DNA of 64,000 nucleotides from Spirochaetia bacterium (GCA_029880265.1 JAOUOT010000002.1:243353-307352); one strand, 5' to 3'. Numbered from the stretch's first letter, positions 28,901-38,652 are shown. The notes: generated from the sequence alone by a model not told the origin. Made by a program: numbers and translations.

Positions 28901-31835
28901 TATTCTTTATCTTTTTTTTAATGCTGTCTGCAAGAGAATTTTCAACCTGCATTTGCTCTACCTGAAGCAATTTAAATAAAGCCTTGCCCATATTTACAGA
29001 ATTCTTTTCAGATAAGTCTACAGCCTCAATTAAAAGTCTCAAGTTATCGCGGTATCTGAGGTTCTCGTCAAAAGCTTTTTGAAGGTTTAAAAGCATCTGC
29101 TGGCTGTGTATAAAGCTTTTATGTACCTTTGCACCGTCTTTTACGCCATAAGAAATAATAATATCGTTCAACAGCTCTCTAAAATATTCAGGAGGAGAAT
29201 AATCAAGATCTTTCCAATGAACAATTAGTCTGTTTAGCTCTTCAAAATAAGAATAATCTTCTTCGACTATAGGCGAAAATATTTTATTAACATTATGAAA
29301 AATTTCAATAATTGAAATAATTTCTTTTTCTGCCTCTTCAGAAACGGTAAAATCTTTATTTTCTATAATTTTCTTAAGCGTTTCGTTTAGTTTATCAAAT
29401 GTGGAATGATTTTGATTGTAGCCTAAGTAAAAAGTTTTCAATATTTTAATTAAATCGCTAAAATAGTTCGCTTTATTTTTTGAAATAAATTCGCTTAACT
29501 CTTCGAAGTAAAGAAAATCCATCATATTTTGAGACATTGAAAGCGACGCTTCAATTTCTTTATTTCTGTTTTCTGTATTTACTTCTTTATCGGTCTGTTT
29601 GTTGGCGTCTTCTCCTTCAATTAAAAACAAAATTTCCCCTTCTCTTACATTTCTGCCGATAATCAATCCGTCGGGAGTCTTGCCCAGCTCTAACTTATTC
29701 ATATCGCCGTTTTCTAATAGCTGCGATATGGTACCGTCGACAGGAGCCGTTAAGGGCACTTCCATTTTCATGGCCGATACTACGATGACAACGTCGTCTT
29801 TTTTTACTTTGCTTCCTATTTTCAAGGCGGCGCCGCCTTTTTTTTCTTTACCCAAAGTCACAAAGGTTCCCTGAAAAGGAGATCGAATAAGACCCTGAGG
29901 GTCTTGTTTTTTACCGGTATCTTCGGCAAATATTTTTAGGTTATAATATTGCACTTTAGCATGATCTTTCATTTTTAATATGATATAGTTTGATCTTCTG
30001 TCGATTCTTATTCTAATAGATTTAAGACCAAGCCTTATTAGATAGTCGTCTTCTTTGTTTTTAGAAAAACTTATTTGAAACTTACCGTTATAGATATTAT
30101 CAACAAAAACATAAAATGTATCGAGCTCGCTTTGAATGAATCGAACGGAATATTTTTCATCTTGATATTGAACGTCGTATACGTCAGGGATTTTTGTCTG
30201 CTGGTGATTTCTTTGAAAATTTTCGATATGCCCGAAAACGACATATTCTTCAGCCGCTTTATGAATAATTCTAACATGTTCGGCAAGCGCCGCTAAGACA
30301 ATCGGCGTTTTGCTTCGTCTGTCGCCTCTTTTTACTGCTTCGGGCATGGCTTTCTCGAGCTCAGGATAATCAGAAAGAAGTCTATTGGTGTAATTTCCGC
30401 TTAGAAATTCTTCATGATCCAATATTTTTAAGAGCAAGAATGTGTTGGTGCTTATGCCTGATACATAAAATTCTTCTAAAGCTCTTTTGATTCTTAATAT
30501 TGCCTCTTTTCTTGTCGAGCCATATGATATTAGTTTGCCAATCATAGGATCATAATTCATTAGTATCTTATCGCCTCTTTTAAAGCCAAAATCGCATCTG
30601 ATGCCGTTAAAGGAAGGCAAGACAGTGTCTTTTATTTCGCCGGTAGAGGGCGCATAATTTTTTTCGGGTTCTTCGGCGTAAATGCGGCATTCAATCGAAT
30701 GATTTCTCGGTTGAAGTCTTCTTTCAAGCGTTTTTTCAAAAGGAATTTCATTTTCTCTGCCGTCAAAAAATAAAATCTGCCATTTTACAAGATCAATTTC
30801 CATAGCTTGATCAGTTACGCCATATTCTACCTGTAATCGGGTGTTCATTTCAAGAAATCCGAATTCTCCGCTTTTGGCGTCCATTAAAAATTCTACGGTT
30901 CCCGCGCCGCCGCCGGTTTCTTTATACCCCGATATATAAGCCATGTTTTCGGCGGCGTCTAAAAGTTTTTTATAGTTTTCTTCGTCGACAAAACTATGTC
31001 CGCTTTCTTCGATTATTTTTTGATTTCTTCTTTGAACGGCGCATTTTCTTACGCCCACGGCCATTCCGTTAAAAATTTGAACTTCAATATGAACAGGATA
31101 CTCAATGAATTTTTCAAGATAAAATGTGGTATTTTTGTAAAGCTGTTCGCCTATGCGTTGACAAGATACAATGGCTTCGTTTAACTTATCGGCCGTAAAA
31201 ACGGGAATCATACCTTTACCGCCGCCGCCTGCGTCAAGTTTTACAATTACCGGATATCCGATATTTTCGGCAATTTTTTCGGCATGAGTTATATCGTTTA
31301 TAGATTCTGAGCCTTCAAACAAGGGTACATTATTTTCTTTTGCAAGCGTTCTGGCCGCTAGTTTATTTCCCACTTTTTTCATTACTGACGAACACGGTCC
31401 CATAAAACTAATATCTTTTTTCGCGTGTTTGTTTATTGCTTCAAGAGCCTCTACAAAATTAACGTCTTCAGATAAAAAGCCATATCCCGGATATATTGCG
31501 TTTGCGTCTGAGATCAAAGCAGCCGCAAGTACAGTTGAAATAGAAACATAGTTTCTGGCGTCGCCTATAAATATAGCTTCGTCGGCAAAATCATACCATG
31601 ATTGCCCGATGTCGACGTCTGTCACAACGGCCACAGAGGGTATATTTTCTTCGCGTAACGACAAGAAAAATCTTTTTGCAATTTCTCCTCTGTTAGCGAC
31701 TAAAACCTTTTGCAGCTTTTCTTTTCTCTGCATACTTTGCAGATGCCGCCGGTTTTTTAACGCCGGATTTGATTCTAAAAGGCTGATTTCAGCCGTTTCT
31801 ATACTTTTAATTATTTCTTGTTCATCTTTCGTCAT
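25950..31835 (-). CDS. single-chain multidomain biotin-dependent acyl-CoA (acetyl-CoA?) carboxylase: BC + BCCP + central region + carboxyltransferase
   Basis: BC: VLVANRGEIAKRFF, KLDAGGGGKGM, EMNTRLQVEYGVTD; BCCP: VVSAMKMEVPLTAP; CT: GSIRGKEACFYMKDSRISGGATGDLEGKKF and GIIADQPDVLGGAPDAPSTDKFRIFTEF, SNSPGFVPGAKQE. Confidence 0.93.
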   Translation of the reverse strand: MTKDEQEIIKSIETAEISLLESNPALKNRRHLQSMQRKEKLQKVLVANRGEIAKRFFLSLREENIPSVAVVTDVDIGQSWYDFADEAIFIGDARNYVSISTVLAAALISDANAIYPGYGFLSEDVNFVEALEAINKHAKKDISFMGPCSSVMKKVGNKLAARTLAKENNVPLFEGSESINDITHAEKIAENIGYPVIVKLDAGGGGKGMIPVFTADKLNEAIVSCQRIGEQLYKNTTFYLEKFIEYPVHIEVQIFNGMAVGVRKCAVQRRNQKIIEESGHSFVDEENYKKLLDAAENMAYISGYKETGGGAGTVEFLMDAKSGEFGFLEMNTRLQVEYGVTDQAMEIDLVKWQILFFDGRENEIPFEKTLERRLQPRNHSIECRIYAEEPEKNYAPSTGEIKDTVLPSFNGIRCDFGFKRGDKILMNYDPMIGKLISYGSTRKEAILRIKRALEEFYVSGISTNTFLLLKILDHEEFLSGNYTNRLLSDYPELEKAMPEAVKRGDRRSKTPIVLAALAEHVRIIHKAAEEYVVFGHIENFQRNHQQTKIPDVYDVQYQDEKYSVRFIQSELDTFYVFVDNIYNGKFQISFSKNKEDDYLIRLGLKSIRIRIDRRSNYIILKMKDHAKVQYYNLKIFAEDTGKKQDPQGLIRSPFQGTFVTLGKEKKGGAALKIGSKVKKDDVVIVVSAMKMEVPLTAPVDGTISQLLENGDMNKLELGKTPDGLIIGRNVREGEILFLIEGEDANKQTDKEVNTENRNKEIEASLSMSQNMMDFLYFEELSEFISKNKANYFSDLIKILKTFYLGYNQNHSTFDKLNETLKKIIENKDFTVSEEAEKEIISIIEIFHNVNKIFSPIVEEDYSYFEELNRLIVHWKDLDYSPPEYFRELLNDIIISYGVKDGAKVHKSFIHSQQMLLNLQKAFDENLRYRDNLRLLIEAVDLSEKNSVNMGKALFKLLQVEQMQVENSLADSIKKKIKNIYPLKEKAILYEPPESEKLKEKRLTEIEKIKEGILKNKEAVIELFDKKDTPLFSDKISASIKNEIKKRLNILSKKYHIKRLYSPIEDVPVYLLESKEDESKKSYLAFMAPKDALKAEKDEKGQVVRIKNLYMIEAVTIIAEYQKIHPYENNRIEFIALKHTGDLTLEDYSPKLLENYTQKGSIFNIAYYFSNKTISQIYIALNMNKGGAKIAKNLSITLENDKLQCDLLLENDNKNPYAEEEADKRTQLLYDRRKWPIEVWITECFDNEEYHEIKIKSIDGVEWENPKTGKKEKKPVAAKIYFGSIRGKEACFYMKDSRISGGATGDLEGKKFVAACYISYLKGWPLYIWNDGAGANIKEGMVSLNRAGEGFMMNTLLWEKADKKEFYRYMNSHPDKDMHNLFLEINKSLRIKIDDLEKNKKNYYTVAIGVGASAGLDVYGSSQAAIQIMVDDENSYRVLTGSNVIRSVTGEDLTNYEIGGAKVMHQKTGIVDMIAESKIHLLSQIKNIHEMFSSEEDHKKIMRYEEEARTITAVKEILSEAIIRENVDYRSYISFKEKYHGSESLASGFAKLGGKKVLIMGPRSNFGLISVPSIIKANEILRVAYGVSAHQILVLGQKWFGDFISYETRDFRIRFDFIQLLQQKKGIQINIITNFKGLYDVSINSCADIIIFVKNETLDETEYSYVQRVATFTTDSLSGAFDIAHKVINMLDEKVTAKETLAANQQKKKIQKTPKLPKNYNEPFDIVSSIIKPVVDEEDFIELYSEMNNPKKEAFLVTGIARIDGKVTGIIADQPDVLGGAPDAPSTDKFRIFTEFINKNKIPLLMLSNSPGFVPGAKQERLRIQAIGARSLDANILGRVPVVSVVLNQNYGGRQIQAFSKYLRPGIIYIALKKSLMAVMGSGAAFDLFHGLEYKKYIEQGDNEKARKLREDFIEKFNKKASASNDAYNTGILDWLLSDIESLRENIIKGFRLVEKKYPDFF

Positions 31836-31929
31836 GCTTCTTTACGCTCGCTTTGATTAACCGTTTTTTTAGTTTGATTTTTCTTTTTCAGGCTAAGCTG
31901 TCAACTAAATATCGCAGATTACAATAGTA

Positions 31930-32970
31930 TTAATTAAAAAGTTTTTTATACCGGTAAGAAAATGTCTGTCTTGGAATACCCAACAGCATGGCTGCGTTTG
32001 AAAGGTTACCGCCCGCTTCGTCATATGCCCACTTCAAAGCCTTTCTTTCTTTTTCGGCCAAGATTTCGGGAAGAGTTCTTCCTAAATATGACTCTTTTTT
32101 ATCATTTTCTTTAATAAACGGCTTTATTTGCTTTTTCTCTTCAAATGCGGCGTCTTTAGATTCTTCAATCCAGAATAAATAACCTATCGCTTTTACATTT
32201 TCGTTTTCTAAAATTCCCGCTTTTTGAATACAGCGCATAAAGACAGTTTTGTTCTTTTCAAGCGTGTCTATCTTCAATATCTCGCTTAATTTCAACTCAG
32301 ATTTTATGGCCATCTCGCCGATTATATTTTTGGCGTTTTTGATTAACTCTAAAGTTCTAAGCTTAAAAACACCTTTTCTGTTTGTTTCCCATTCTTTATT
32401 GAAGAATAGTTCGACTCCTGAGGTATCAAGGGCCAGCATAGGCAAAGGCAGCGTTTCAACGGCGTTGATAAGTAAGTTTGACCAGTATATCTTTTTTTTA
32501 TATTCATTTTCAAGTTTAGTATAAGACTCTGTCGTCGCTGCGCGTTTGTCATTTTTTGTTTCTTCGGTTTTTTTTTCAATTTTAATTTTTATGGGCTGTT
32601 TTTTTTCGTCTTCGGCGGGATTCCATTTTTTTATAGACGGAATATTTTCCCATGACTGAATAATCTCTTTTCTTCCCCATAATCCCGTTAACTCAAATTC
32701 TGAATTAACAACGGGAAAAACAAGCTTTTCTTCTTGTTTTACGGCATATTTCTCATAAATCTCTAAAGCTTCTTCTAAGTCTGTTATTTCTAAAATAATT
32801 TTTTCAGGTTCGTCGTTTATTTCTTTTAAACGATCTAAGTCGCTTAAATTCTCTTCAATAATCGATTTCTTTATAACGCCCGTTAACTTCCCTTTTTTTA
32901 TAAAAAATAAATATTCGGTTTCGTAAAAGAAAAAAAATCTAAGTAATTTTTTGATTTTATCAATTTCCAC
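31930..32970 (-). CDS. Fis/HTH_8-type regulator with N-terminal sensory region lacking an AAA+ domain
   Basis: C-terminal LKWAYDEAGGNLSNAAMLLGIPRQTFSYRYKKLFN helix-turn-helix; PAS-like segment LPLPMLALDTSGVELFFNKEWE; no Walker motifs. Confidence 0.75.
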   Translation of the reverse strand: MEIDKIKKLLRFFFFYETEYLFFIKKGKLTGVIKKSIIEENLSDLDRLKEINDEPEKIILEITDLEEALEIYEKYAVKQEEKLVFPVVNSEFELTGLWGRKEIIQSWENIPSIKKWNPAEDEKKQPIKIKIEKKTEETKNDKRAATTESYTKLENEYKKKIYWSNLLINAVETLPLPMLALDTSGVELFFNKEWETNRKGVFKLRTLELIKNAKNIIGEMAIKSELKLSEILKIDTLEKNKTVFMRCIQKAGILENENVKAIGYLFWIEESKDAAFEEKKQIKPFIKENDKKESYLGRTLPEILAEKERKALKWAYDEAGGNLSNAAMLLGIPRQTFSYRYKKLFN

Positions 32971-32987
32971 TTCTTAACCAGGCCGCC

Positions 32988-33809
32988 TTAACTTTGATAA
33001 AGTTTCATTTCTTCGCCGTCTCGAATAAAATATCTCTCGCCTCTTATTTTAATATATAATCCGTAAGCGTCTTGACGAATCGGCATTCGCTTAAGTTTTT
33101 TTTGAAGTAGATTTTTTGAAAGAACCATGGTGCCCTTTATTTCATCCAGTAAATAACCGGCAAGTTTTTCGCTTTTCTGTTTTAAAAGGACTGCCTTTTT
33201 TGTATTCGGTTTTGTTTCATACGAAGTATATCCGGGAAGATACTGAAATGAATAAATATTAGGAGGATTAATTCTTTTAATTTGAAGCTTTACTTCTTTT
33301 TTTGCTTTTACGTCAGCCTGCCAGACCTTTTCTAAATAAGGAATTAAAAACGCCATTTTACCGTTTTTAACCATTAAAAATTTAACGGCGTTGTTCATCT
33401 CAAGTCTTGCCGATAATAATTTTTCTTTTAAAAGACTTCTAGCCTTTCGTTCAAGCCGTTTTTTCAGCTTCCGTTGAATTTTTGTATCGATAATCTCATT
33501 GGGACATTTTTTAACGGCCGTTCGAATATCTTTATGTATTGCTTGAAATTCATGAGAATCATAACCCCTTTTTTTTCTAAGATTTTTTATAGAATAAATT
33601 AAATCAATCACTCGTTTGACAAAATTATCAGATCTGGTTTTTACGGCTGTATTTAGTATTGTATTTAAGTTCGCGTTTATTTTTTCGTAATCAGATATCA
33701 ATTCAAAATATTTTTTCTCAAGCGCCATAAAATCTTGTTCTACATTCTTTAATTCGTTATCAAGAATATAATATAAATCGTCTATAGATAATTTATTCGG
33801 TTCTGCCAT
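32988..33809 (-). CDS. hypothetical coiled-coil protein
   Basis: 273-aa charged helical ORF; no recognised domain. Confidence 0.6.
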   Translation of the reverse strand: MAEPNKLSIDDLYYILDNELKNVEQDFMALEKKYFELISDYEKINANLNTILNTAVKTRSDNFVKRVIDLIYSIKNLRKKRGYDSHEFQAIHKDIRTAVKKCPNEIIDTKIQRKLKKRLERKARSLLKEKLLSARLEMNNAVKFLMVKNGKMAFLIPYLEKVWQADVKAKKEVKLQIKRINPPNIYSFQYLPGYTSYETKPNTKKAVLLKQKSEKLAGYLLDEIKGTMVLSKNLLQKKLKRMPIRQDAYGLYIKIRGERYFIRDGEEMKLYQS

Positions 33810-33817
33810 AATCGTTA

Positions 33818-34288
33818 TTATATACTTATCGACCTGTTAAGCAGCAATAATATAGCAACAGAATATACGCCGGCCAATAAATCGTCGAGCATTATACCCC
33901 AACCGCCCCTTAAATTCTGTATAATATTCAAGGGCCATGGTTTGAAAATATCAAAAAATCGAAACAGAATAAAGCCGGCTGCAAGATAAAAAATAGCCGC
34001 GGGAACAAAACAAAATATAATAAATACGCCCGCAAATTCGTCAATAACTATCCATGAAGGATCTTTCTCGCCCGATTCGAAGGCGGCCTTTTCAGAAACA
34101 AATAATCCTATTGTAAAAACCGCAAATGTTAAAACAATAAAGAAAATTCCAGATTCATCGGGAAAATAATATCCCAATATGAAAGATATTAAAATGGCCG
34201 CTAGAGAGCCCCATGTTCCCGGAGCGTGCGGCAAAAAACCTGTATAAAATCCTGAAGCTATAAACTCAATTAATTTTTCTACTTTCAC
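33818..34288 (-). CDS. pgpA: phosphatidylglycerophosphatase A
   Basis: ASGFYTGFLPHAPGTWGS, DPSWIVIDEFAGVFI, FFDIFKPWPLNIIQNLRGGWGIMLDDLLAGV. Confidence 0.95.
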   Translation of the reverse strand: MKVEKLIEFIASGFYTGFLPHAPGTWGSLAAILISFILGYYFPDESGIFFIVLTFAVFTIGLFVSEKAAFESGEKDPSWIVIDEFAGVFIIFCFVPAAIFYLAAGFILFRFFDIFKPWPLNIIQNLRGGWGIMLDDLLAGVYSVAILLLLNRSISI

Positions 34289-34997
34289 TTTTTTCGCGCC
34301 TTAAATAATACGGGGGCAAAAGAACCCTATAGTTTGTATACAAATAACGCAAGCCCGATAAAATAGTTACGATAGTCGTCGCCAACATTAAAAAATAAGG
34401 AACCGACTGGGCAAAAACTTTCTTTGTCTCAGAAGGATACGCTCTTTCGTCTTCTATCATTTTTATGCCTTCAATAAACAGCTCTGCCGCTATTTCAAAA
34501 TTCTTTTTACCCTGTATTTGCCCCTGCTCAAAAGTTTCTTGAATATCGACTCGATATGATCGAACAAAAAACACAACTATTATAATCATTATAGAAGTCA
34601 GCTGAAAAACTGTTTTTGCTTTTGCCAGACGCGTGGTTCTGACTTCAGTGCCTTTTTTAATGGCCAAAAAACGCATCAACGTAATCAATAAATCGCGGCT
34701 TATAATAGCGAGTATCATCCATAAAGGAATTTGCTTATCGAGAAAATAAAAAGCAAAAAGACTGGCAATTACCAGAAACTTATCGGCCAAAGGATCCAGA
34801 AACCTTCCAAACTTGCTCTCTTGATTCCATTTGCGGGCCAAATAACCGTCGAGCAAATCGGTAACCGAAGCTACCATAAAAAGTATTATGGCAATTAGGC
34901 GATAAACGGGAATATCATGAAGTAAAAAAAATAAAAAAAAAGGTATTATTGCAACTCTGATTACGGTTAATATATTGGGAAGATTCATAAATGTCAT
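34266..34997 (-). CDS. pgsA: CDP-diacylglycerol--glycerol-3-phosphate 3-phosphatidyltransferase
   Basis: NLPNILTVIRVAIIPFF; CDP-alcohol phosphotransferase motif DLLDGYLARKWNQESKFGRFLDPLADK. Confidence 0.93.
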   Translation of the reverse strand: MTFMNLPNILTVIRVAIIPFFLFFLLHDIPVYRLIAIILFMVASVTDLLDGYLARKWNQESKFGRFLDPLADKFLVIASLFAFYFLDKQIPLWMILAIISRDLLITLMRFLAIKKGTEVRTTRLAKAKTVFQLTSIMIIIVVFFVRSYRVDIQETFEQGQIQGKKNFEIAAELFIEGIKMIEDERAYPSETKKVFAQSVPYFLMLATTIVTILSGLRYLYTNYRVLLPPYYLRREKSESRKIN

Positions 34998-36364
34998 TAT
35001 TTTTTATCGTATTCAGCCAGCCAATCATATTCCATCGCCGCGGTAAATTTGACGGGAATCAAGTCGCCTATCTTAAGCTCATTATGATTATCTTTCTTTT
35101 CAACATAAACGACCTCGTCGATTACAGGCGAGTCTTGCTGCCTTCTAGCTTCTATTTCATTTTTATTGAAACCATCTATCATAACCTCTTCAACGGTTCC
35201 GATGATTTTTTTTCGATAATCTTCTCTTAATTTCAAATGATATTCTCTTATTCGATTAATGCGCTCTGCCTTTATGTCTTCAGAGATATTATCGTCAAAT
35301 TTTTTTGCGGCGTAAGCGCCGTCTTCATGCGAATATGAGAAAAGAGAGACTTTATCAATTTGATTTTCGCCAAGAAACTGTATAATTTTATCTACGTCTT
35401 CTTCTGTTTCATCGGGATAACCGAGAATAAAAGAGCTTCTAATTTCTATATTTTTACGAACTAAACGGGCCTCTTTTAATAAAGACGAAAACAGTCTGCT
35501 ATCGGCCGGCCTGTTCATAAGCTTAAGAACTCGTTCTGAAATATGTTGAAAAGGAATATCCAGATAAGACGCCAGCTTGGGAAATTTTTCAAATAAATAA
35601 AATAAATCAAATATTTTCTTTTCGGGAAATAAATAGTGCAGTCTTATCCATTTTACTTCTTCAAAAGATGAAAAATATTCAATCGCAGCGTCTAAGACGT
35701 CTACATCTGCCCTAACGCTGTCTTGACTAACCAAAATTACTTCGCTAACACAACGGCCGCTTCTAATTTCTTTCTCGTCATAAAATTGATTTTTAATTTT
35801 TTCAATATCATAGGCGATAAAACGTCCTCTGATTTGCGGAATTACGCAAAAACCACATTTTCGAGAACATCCCTGCCCTATGCGAATATAAGCGTAAGAG
35901 TTTGACGTTTTTTTTAAAGCAAAAGAAGTCTTAGTATCACTTGAAAAAGACGAAAAGTTTAAGCTTTTCAAATAGTCTTTAATTAATAAAGGAATTTCCC
36001 TATATCTGCCCGTACCGACAATTATATCGATATCAGATATTTCTTCTTTCAATTCTTTTTCATAACGCTGAGCAAAACAACCCACTACGACGATTATTTT
36101 TTTTTGAGATTTTGTTTTATTATTTTTTAGTTCTACGGCTTTTAAGATTGTTTCAATTGTTTCTTTGCTGGCTTCTTTAATAAAAGAACATGTATTAACG
36201 ATAATAATATCCGCTTTTTTAGAGTTTTCAACTTCAAAAAAGTTATTATGCGCCATTGATACGCGTATTTCTCTAGAATCGGCTTTATTCTTGGGACAAC
36301 CTAGCGTTTCAATATAGTAACTATTAAAAAAATTATTTTCGATTTTGCTTCTCAAATTTTGCAA
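34997..36364 (-). CDS. rimO: ribosomal protein S12 methylthiotransferase RimO
   Basis: ETLGCPKNKADSRE, radical-SAM CSRKCGFCVIPQIRGRF, C-terminal TRAM-like region. Confidence 0.93.
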   Translation of the reverse strand: MQNLRSKIENNFFNSYYIETLGCPKNKADSREIRVSMAHNNFFEVENSKKADIIIVNTCSFIKEASKETIETILKAVELKNNKTKSQKKIIVVVGCFAQRYEKELKEEISDIDIIVGTGRYREIPLLIKDYLKSLNFSSFSSDTKTSFALKKTSNSYAYIRIGQGCSRKCGFCVIPQIRGRFIAYDIEKIKNQFYDEKEIRSGRCVSEVILVSQDSVRADVDVLDAAIEYFSSFEEVKWIRLHYLFPEKKIFDLFYLFEKFPKLASYLDIPFQHISERVLKLMNRPADSRLFSSLLKEARLVRKNIEIRSSFILGYPDETEEDVDKIIQFLGENQIDKVSLFSYSHEDGAYAAKKFDDNISEDIKAERINRIREYHLKLREDYRKKIIGTVEEVMIDGFNKNEIEARRQQDSPVIDEVVYVEKKDNHNELKIGDLIPVKFTAAMEYDWLAEYDKK

Positions 36365-36397
36365 GAAAAGAGGTTGTGCAATTTAATTTCAAGACGA

Positions 36398-37525
36398 TTA
36401 CAGGTCTTTGACAATGACTTGAAACTTGGTTTGCTCGATAGGGTCCCGCACTTTTCTAATAATTTTGCTTACCTGCTCGCCTTTTTTGCCGAATTTATAT
36501 TCTTTACTGTTCACGCGTATTTTTATAGCGCCGGCGTCGCCGATTTTCATCTGAATACTGTCGCTCGCTTCATAAAAAAGTTTTGAATTAGACGCGAAAA
36601 GCTCTCTTTTGCAAGGCTTTCCGTCAACGCATATTTCAATGAAATTTTGTCCTGTTGTAAAAGCCTCTAAACGAATAATAAAATTCTCGTCTTTTATTAC
36701 GCTTATATTTTCAGAAGATTCACTTGTTTCTTCGCCCTGCTCTTCCTGGGCCTGTATTTTCTCGCCCAGATCAATTTGCAGTTTTACCGTATTTGGAGTC
36801 GCCCCCATCAGCGAAATTCTAAATTTTCGTGGAATTGCTTCTTCAGATACCCAGACAGGATCATTAGGGCTTATTAAAAATTCTTTTTTCCCCGGATAAA
36901 ATTCAATGAAAGCCTTATTTTCATTAGAATTTTCTTGATTATATTCCAATGTTTTTAAAATTAAATAAACTTCTACGTTATCAATCGAAAAATCGATGCC
37001 TTTGCCTATGGGCACAAGGGCCGTCGTAAAACCGGAACGAAGTTTTACGTGCTCGGTTTCTTCTACCGGAACCTGATTTGAAGTTTGTATGATATCTTCA
37101 ATATCGGGCTGTTTATTAACCTGCTGTGTCTGCTTGGCCGCGCCTGGTTCAAAAGATACTTGAGTATAAATAAGATATCCAACTGCTATGATAATCAAAG
37201 GCAGAAGCGTCGGAAGGCTGTATTTTTTAACATAATCAAAGATTGTAAGGGTGGGTCTGGTAAGTTCTCTAAGCGGAACTTCTTTTTCTACAAGTTGAAT
37301 TCCTCTATACATTTGAATAATTTTATCAGAATCAAGCTCTAAATATTGCGCATAACTTTTTAAGAACCCAATAGCGTAAGTCTCTCCGGGGAAAACGCCA
37401 AAATTATTTTCTTCAAGAGCTTTTAAGTGTCTTAACGTAATGTTTGTTTCTTCTGAAGCCGTTTTTAACGGTATTCTTTTTTCTTCTCTTGTTCTTGCTA
37501 AAAGCTCTCCTGCTGTTTCTTTCAC
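36398..37525 (-). CDS. RodZ-like protein (N-terminal HTH, TM, C-terminal DUF4115-like domain)
   Basis: GELLARTREEKRIPLKTASEETNITLRHLKALEENNFGVFPGETYAIGFLKSYAQYL. Confidence 0.85.
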   Translation of the reverse strand: MKETAGELLARTREEKRIPLKTASEETNITLRHLKALEENNFGVFPGETYAIGFLKSYAQYLELDSDKIIQMYRGIQLVEKEVPLRELTRPTLTIFDYVKKYSLPTLLPLIIIAVGYLIYTQVSFEPGAAKQTQQVNKQPDIEDIIQTSNQVPVEETEHVKLRSGFTTALVPIGKGIDFSIDNVEVYLILKTLEYNQENSNENKAFIEFYPGKKEFLISPNDPVWVSEEAIPRKFRISLMGATPNTVKLQIDLGEKIQAQEEQGEETSESSENISVIKDENFIIRLEAFTTGQNFIEICVDGKPCKRELFASNSKLFYEASDSIQMKIGDAGAIKIRVNSKEYKFGKKGEQVSKIIRKVRDPIEQTKFQVIVKDL

Positions 37526-37547
37526 AACTTACTCCTAATTTCTTGCG

Positions 37548-38249
37548 TTACTCGGTCACAAGAGGGTTTTCAACTACTTTATCGTCAGGTTTTAACTTAT
37601 ATGAAAACATATTTCCGGGAATTTCTTTGTTCAGCTCTATATTGTCAAACTCAAGGGTTACCTGACGGCCGCTTGGCAAAGATGCCACAATACTCGAAAT
37701 AAGATATGATTTCGCGTCTACATAAACCAGCATTGTTTCAAACCCTCCCGACTTTTCTTTTTCTTCTAACAATAATACGAAATATTTCTTCTTACTTTTA
37801 ACGACCGGCTGCTTGGGGGTATCAAATCTGTAATGATACCTTCTAAACAAATTAACCAGCCCTTCATAACTGCCGGCATTATAAATATTTTTACTATTAG
37901 ACGAAACGTCTAAATCTTGTATTCCCACGGCTTTTAAACTCGCTATATATACCCACATTTTTTTCCCGTTTGAGATTATCAAATCGCCCGAAGGATTCTT
38001 AAATGTAAAATTTATATAACCGCCTTTTTTATAATAGGCCAAACCTTTTGAAACGAGCAACTTATTTTTTTCTTTGCTTTTTATGTTAAATTCAGCCTTA
38101 TAGGTTTCAATTTTCTTAAAATGAATTTTCATTTTATCGACAACATCGTTAGGATGCAGAAAATCTTCCGCATACGCAGAAAAAGTCGCGCTAACAAAAA
38201 CTATAATATATAATACTGTTCTTATTTTCTGTGCTATCTTTCTTTTCAT
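37548..38249 (-). CDS. outer-membrane lipoprotein carrier LolA-like
   Basis: Signal peptide; KIETYKAEFNIKSKEKNKLLVSKGLAYYKKGGYINFTFKNPSGDLIISNGKKMWVY. Confidence 0.85.
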   Translation of the reverse strand: MKRKIAQKIRTVLYIIVFVSATFSAYAEDFLHPNDVVDKMKIHFKKIETYKAEFNIKSKEKNKLLVSKGLAYYKKGGYINFTFKNPSGDLIISNGKKMWVYIASLKAVGIQDLDVSSNSKNIYNAGSYEGLVNLFRRYHYRFDTPKQPVVKSKKKYFVLLLEEKEKSGGFETMLVYVDAKSYLISSIVASLPSGRQVTLEFDNIELNKEIPGNMFSYKLKPDDKVVENPLVTE

Positions 38250-38354
38250 GCTAACTTTTATCGTCTAAGTAGATTTCAATAATGCGCCAAAATCGAAATT
38301 AAATTCGTTGTTGTCAATTACTTTACAATAGACGTCTTCTCTTTTATCGTTAAC

Positions 38355-38645
38355 TTAATTTAACGCCCAAACATTCAATTTCTTTTCAATATTTTCTCTA
38401 AGATAGGGAGGATGAAATTTTACGTATTCTACCCTGACTTTTTTATCTTTTTCAAAACCAATTACCTTAAAATGAGGATGTAAAAGCCTTATATACTTTT
38501 TTGAGGCAATATTTTTTACCTCATATGAAACTTCATCTTGTCGCAGCGACTTGTATAAATTTTCATCAACAGGCTTTTGAAACAAGTATTCTCTAACCCC
38601 GTCGCCGTTTAAACAGCTTCTTACCATTTTACAGATAAATGCCAT
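38355..38645 (-). CDS. small hypothetical protein
   Basis: 96-aa ORF on the coding strand of the local gene run, in an otherwise empty gap. Confidence 0.5.
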   Translation of the reverse strand: MAFICKMVRSCLNGDGVREYLFQKPVDENLYKSLRQDEVSYEVKNIASKKYIRLLHPHFKVIGFEKDKKVRVEYVKFHPPYLRENIEKKLNVWALN

Positions 38646-38652
38646 TATTATT

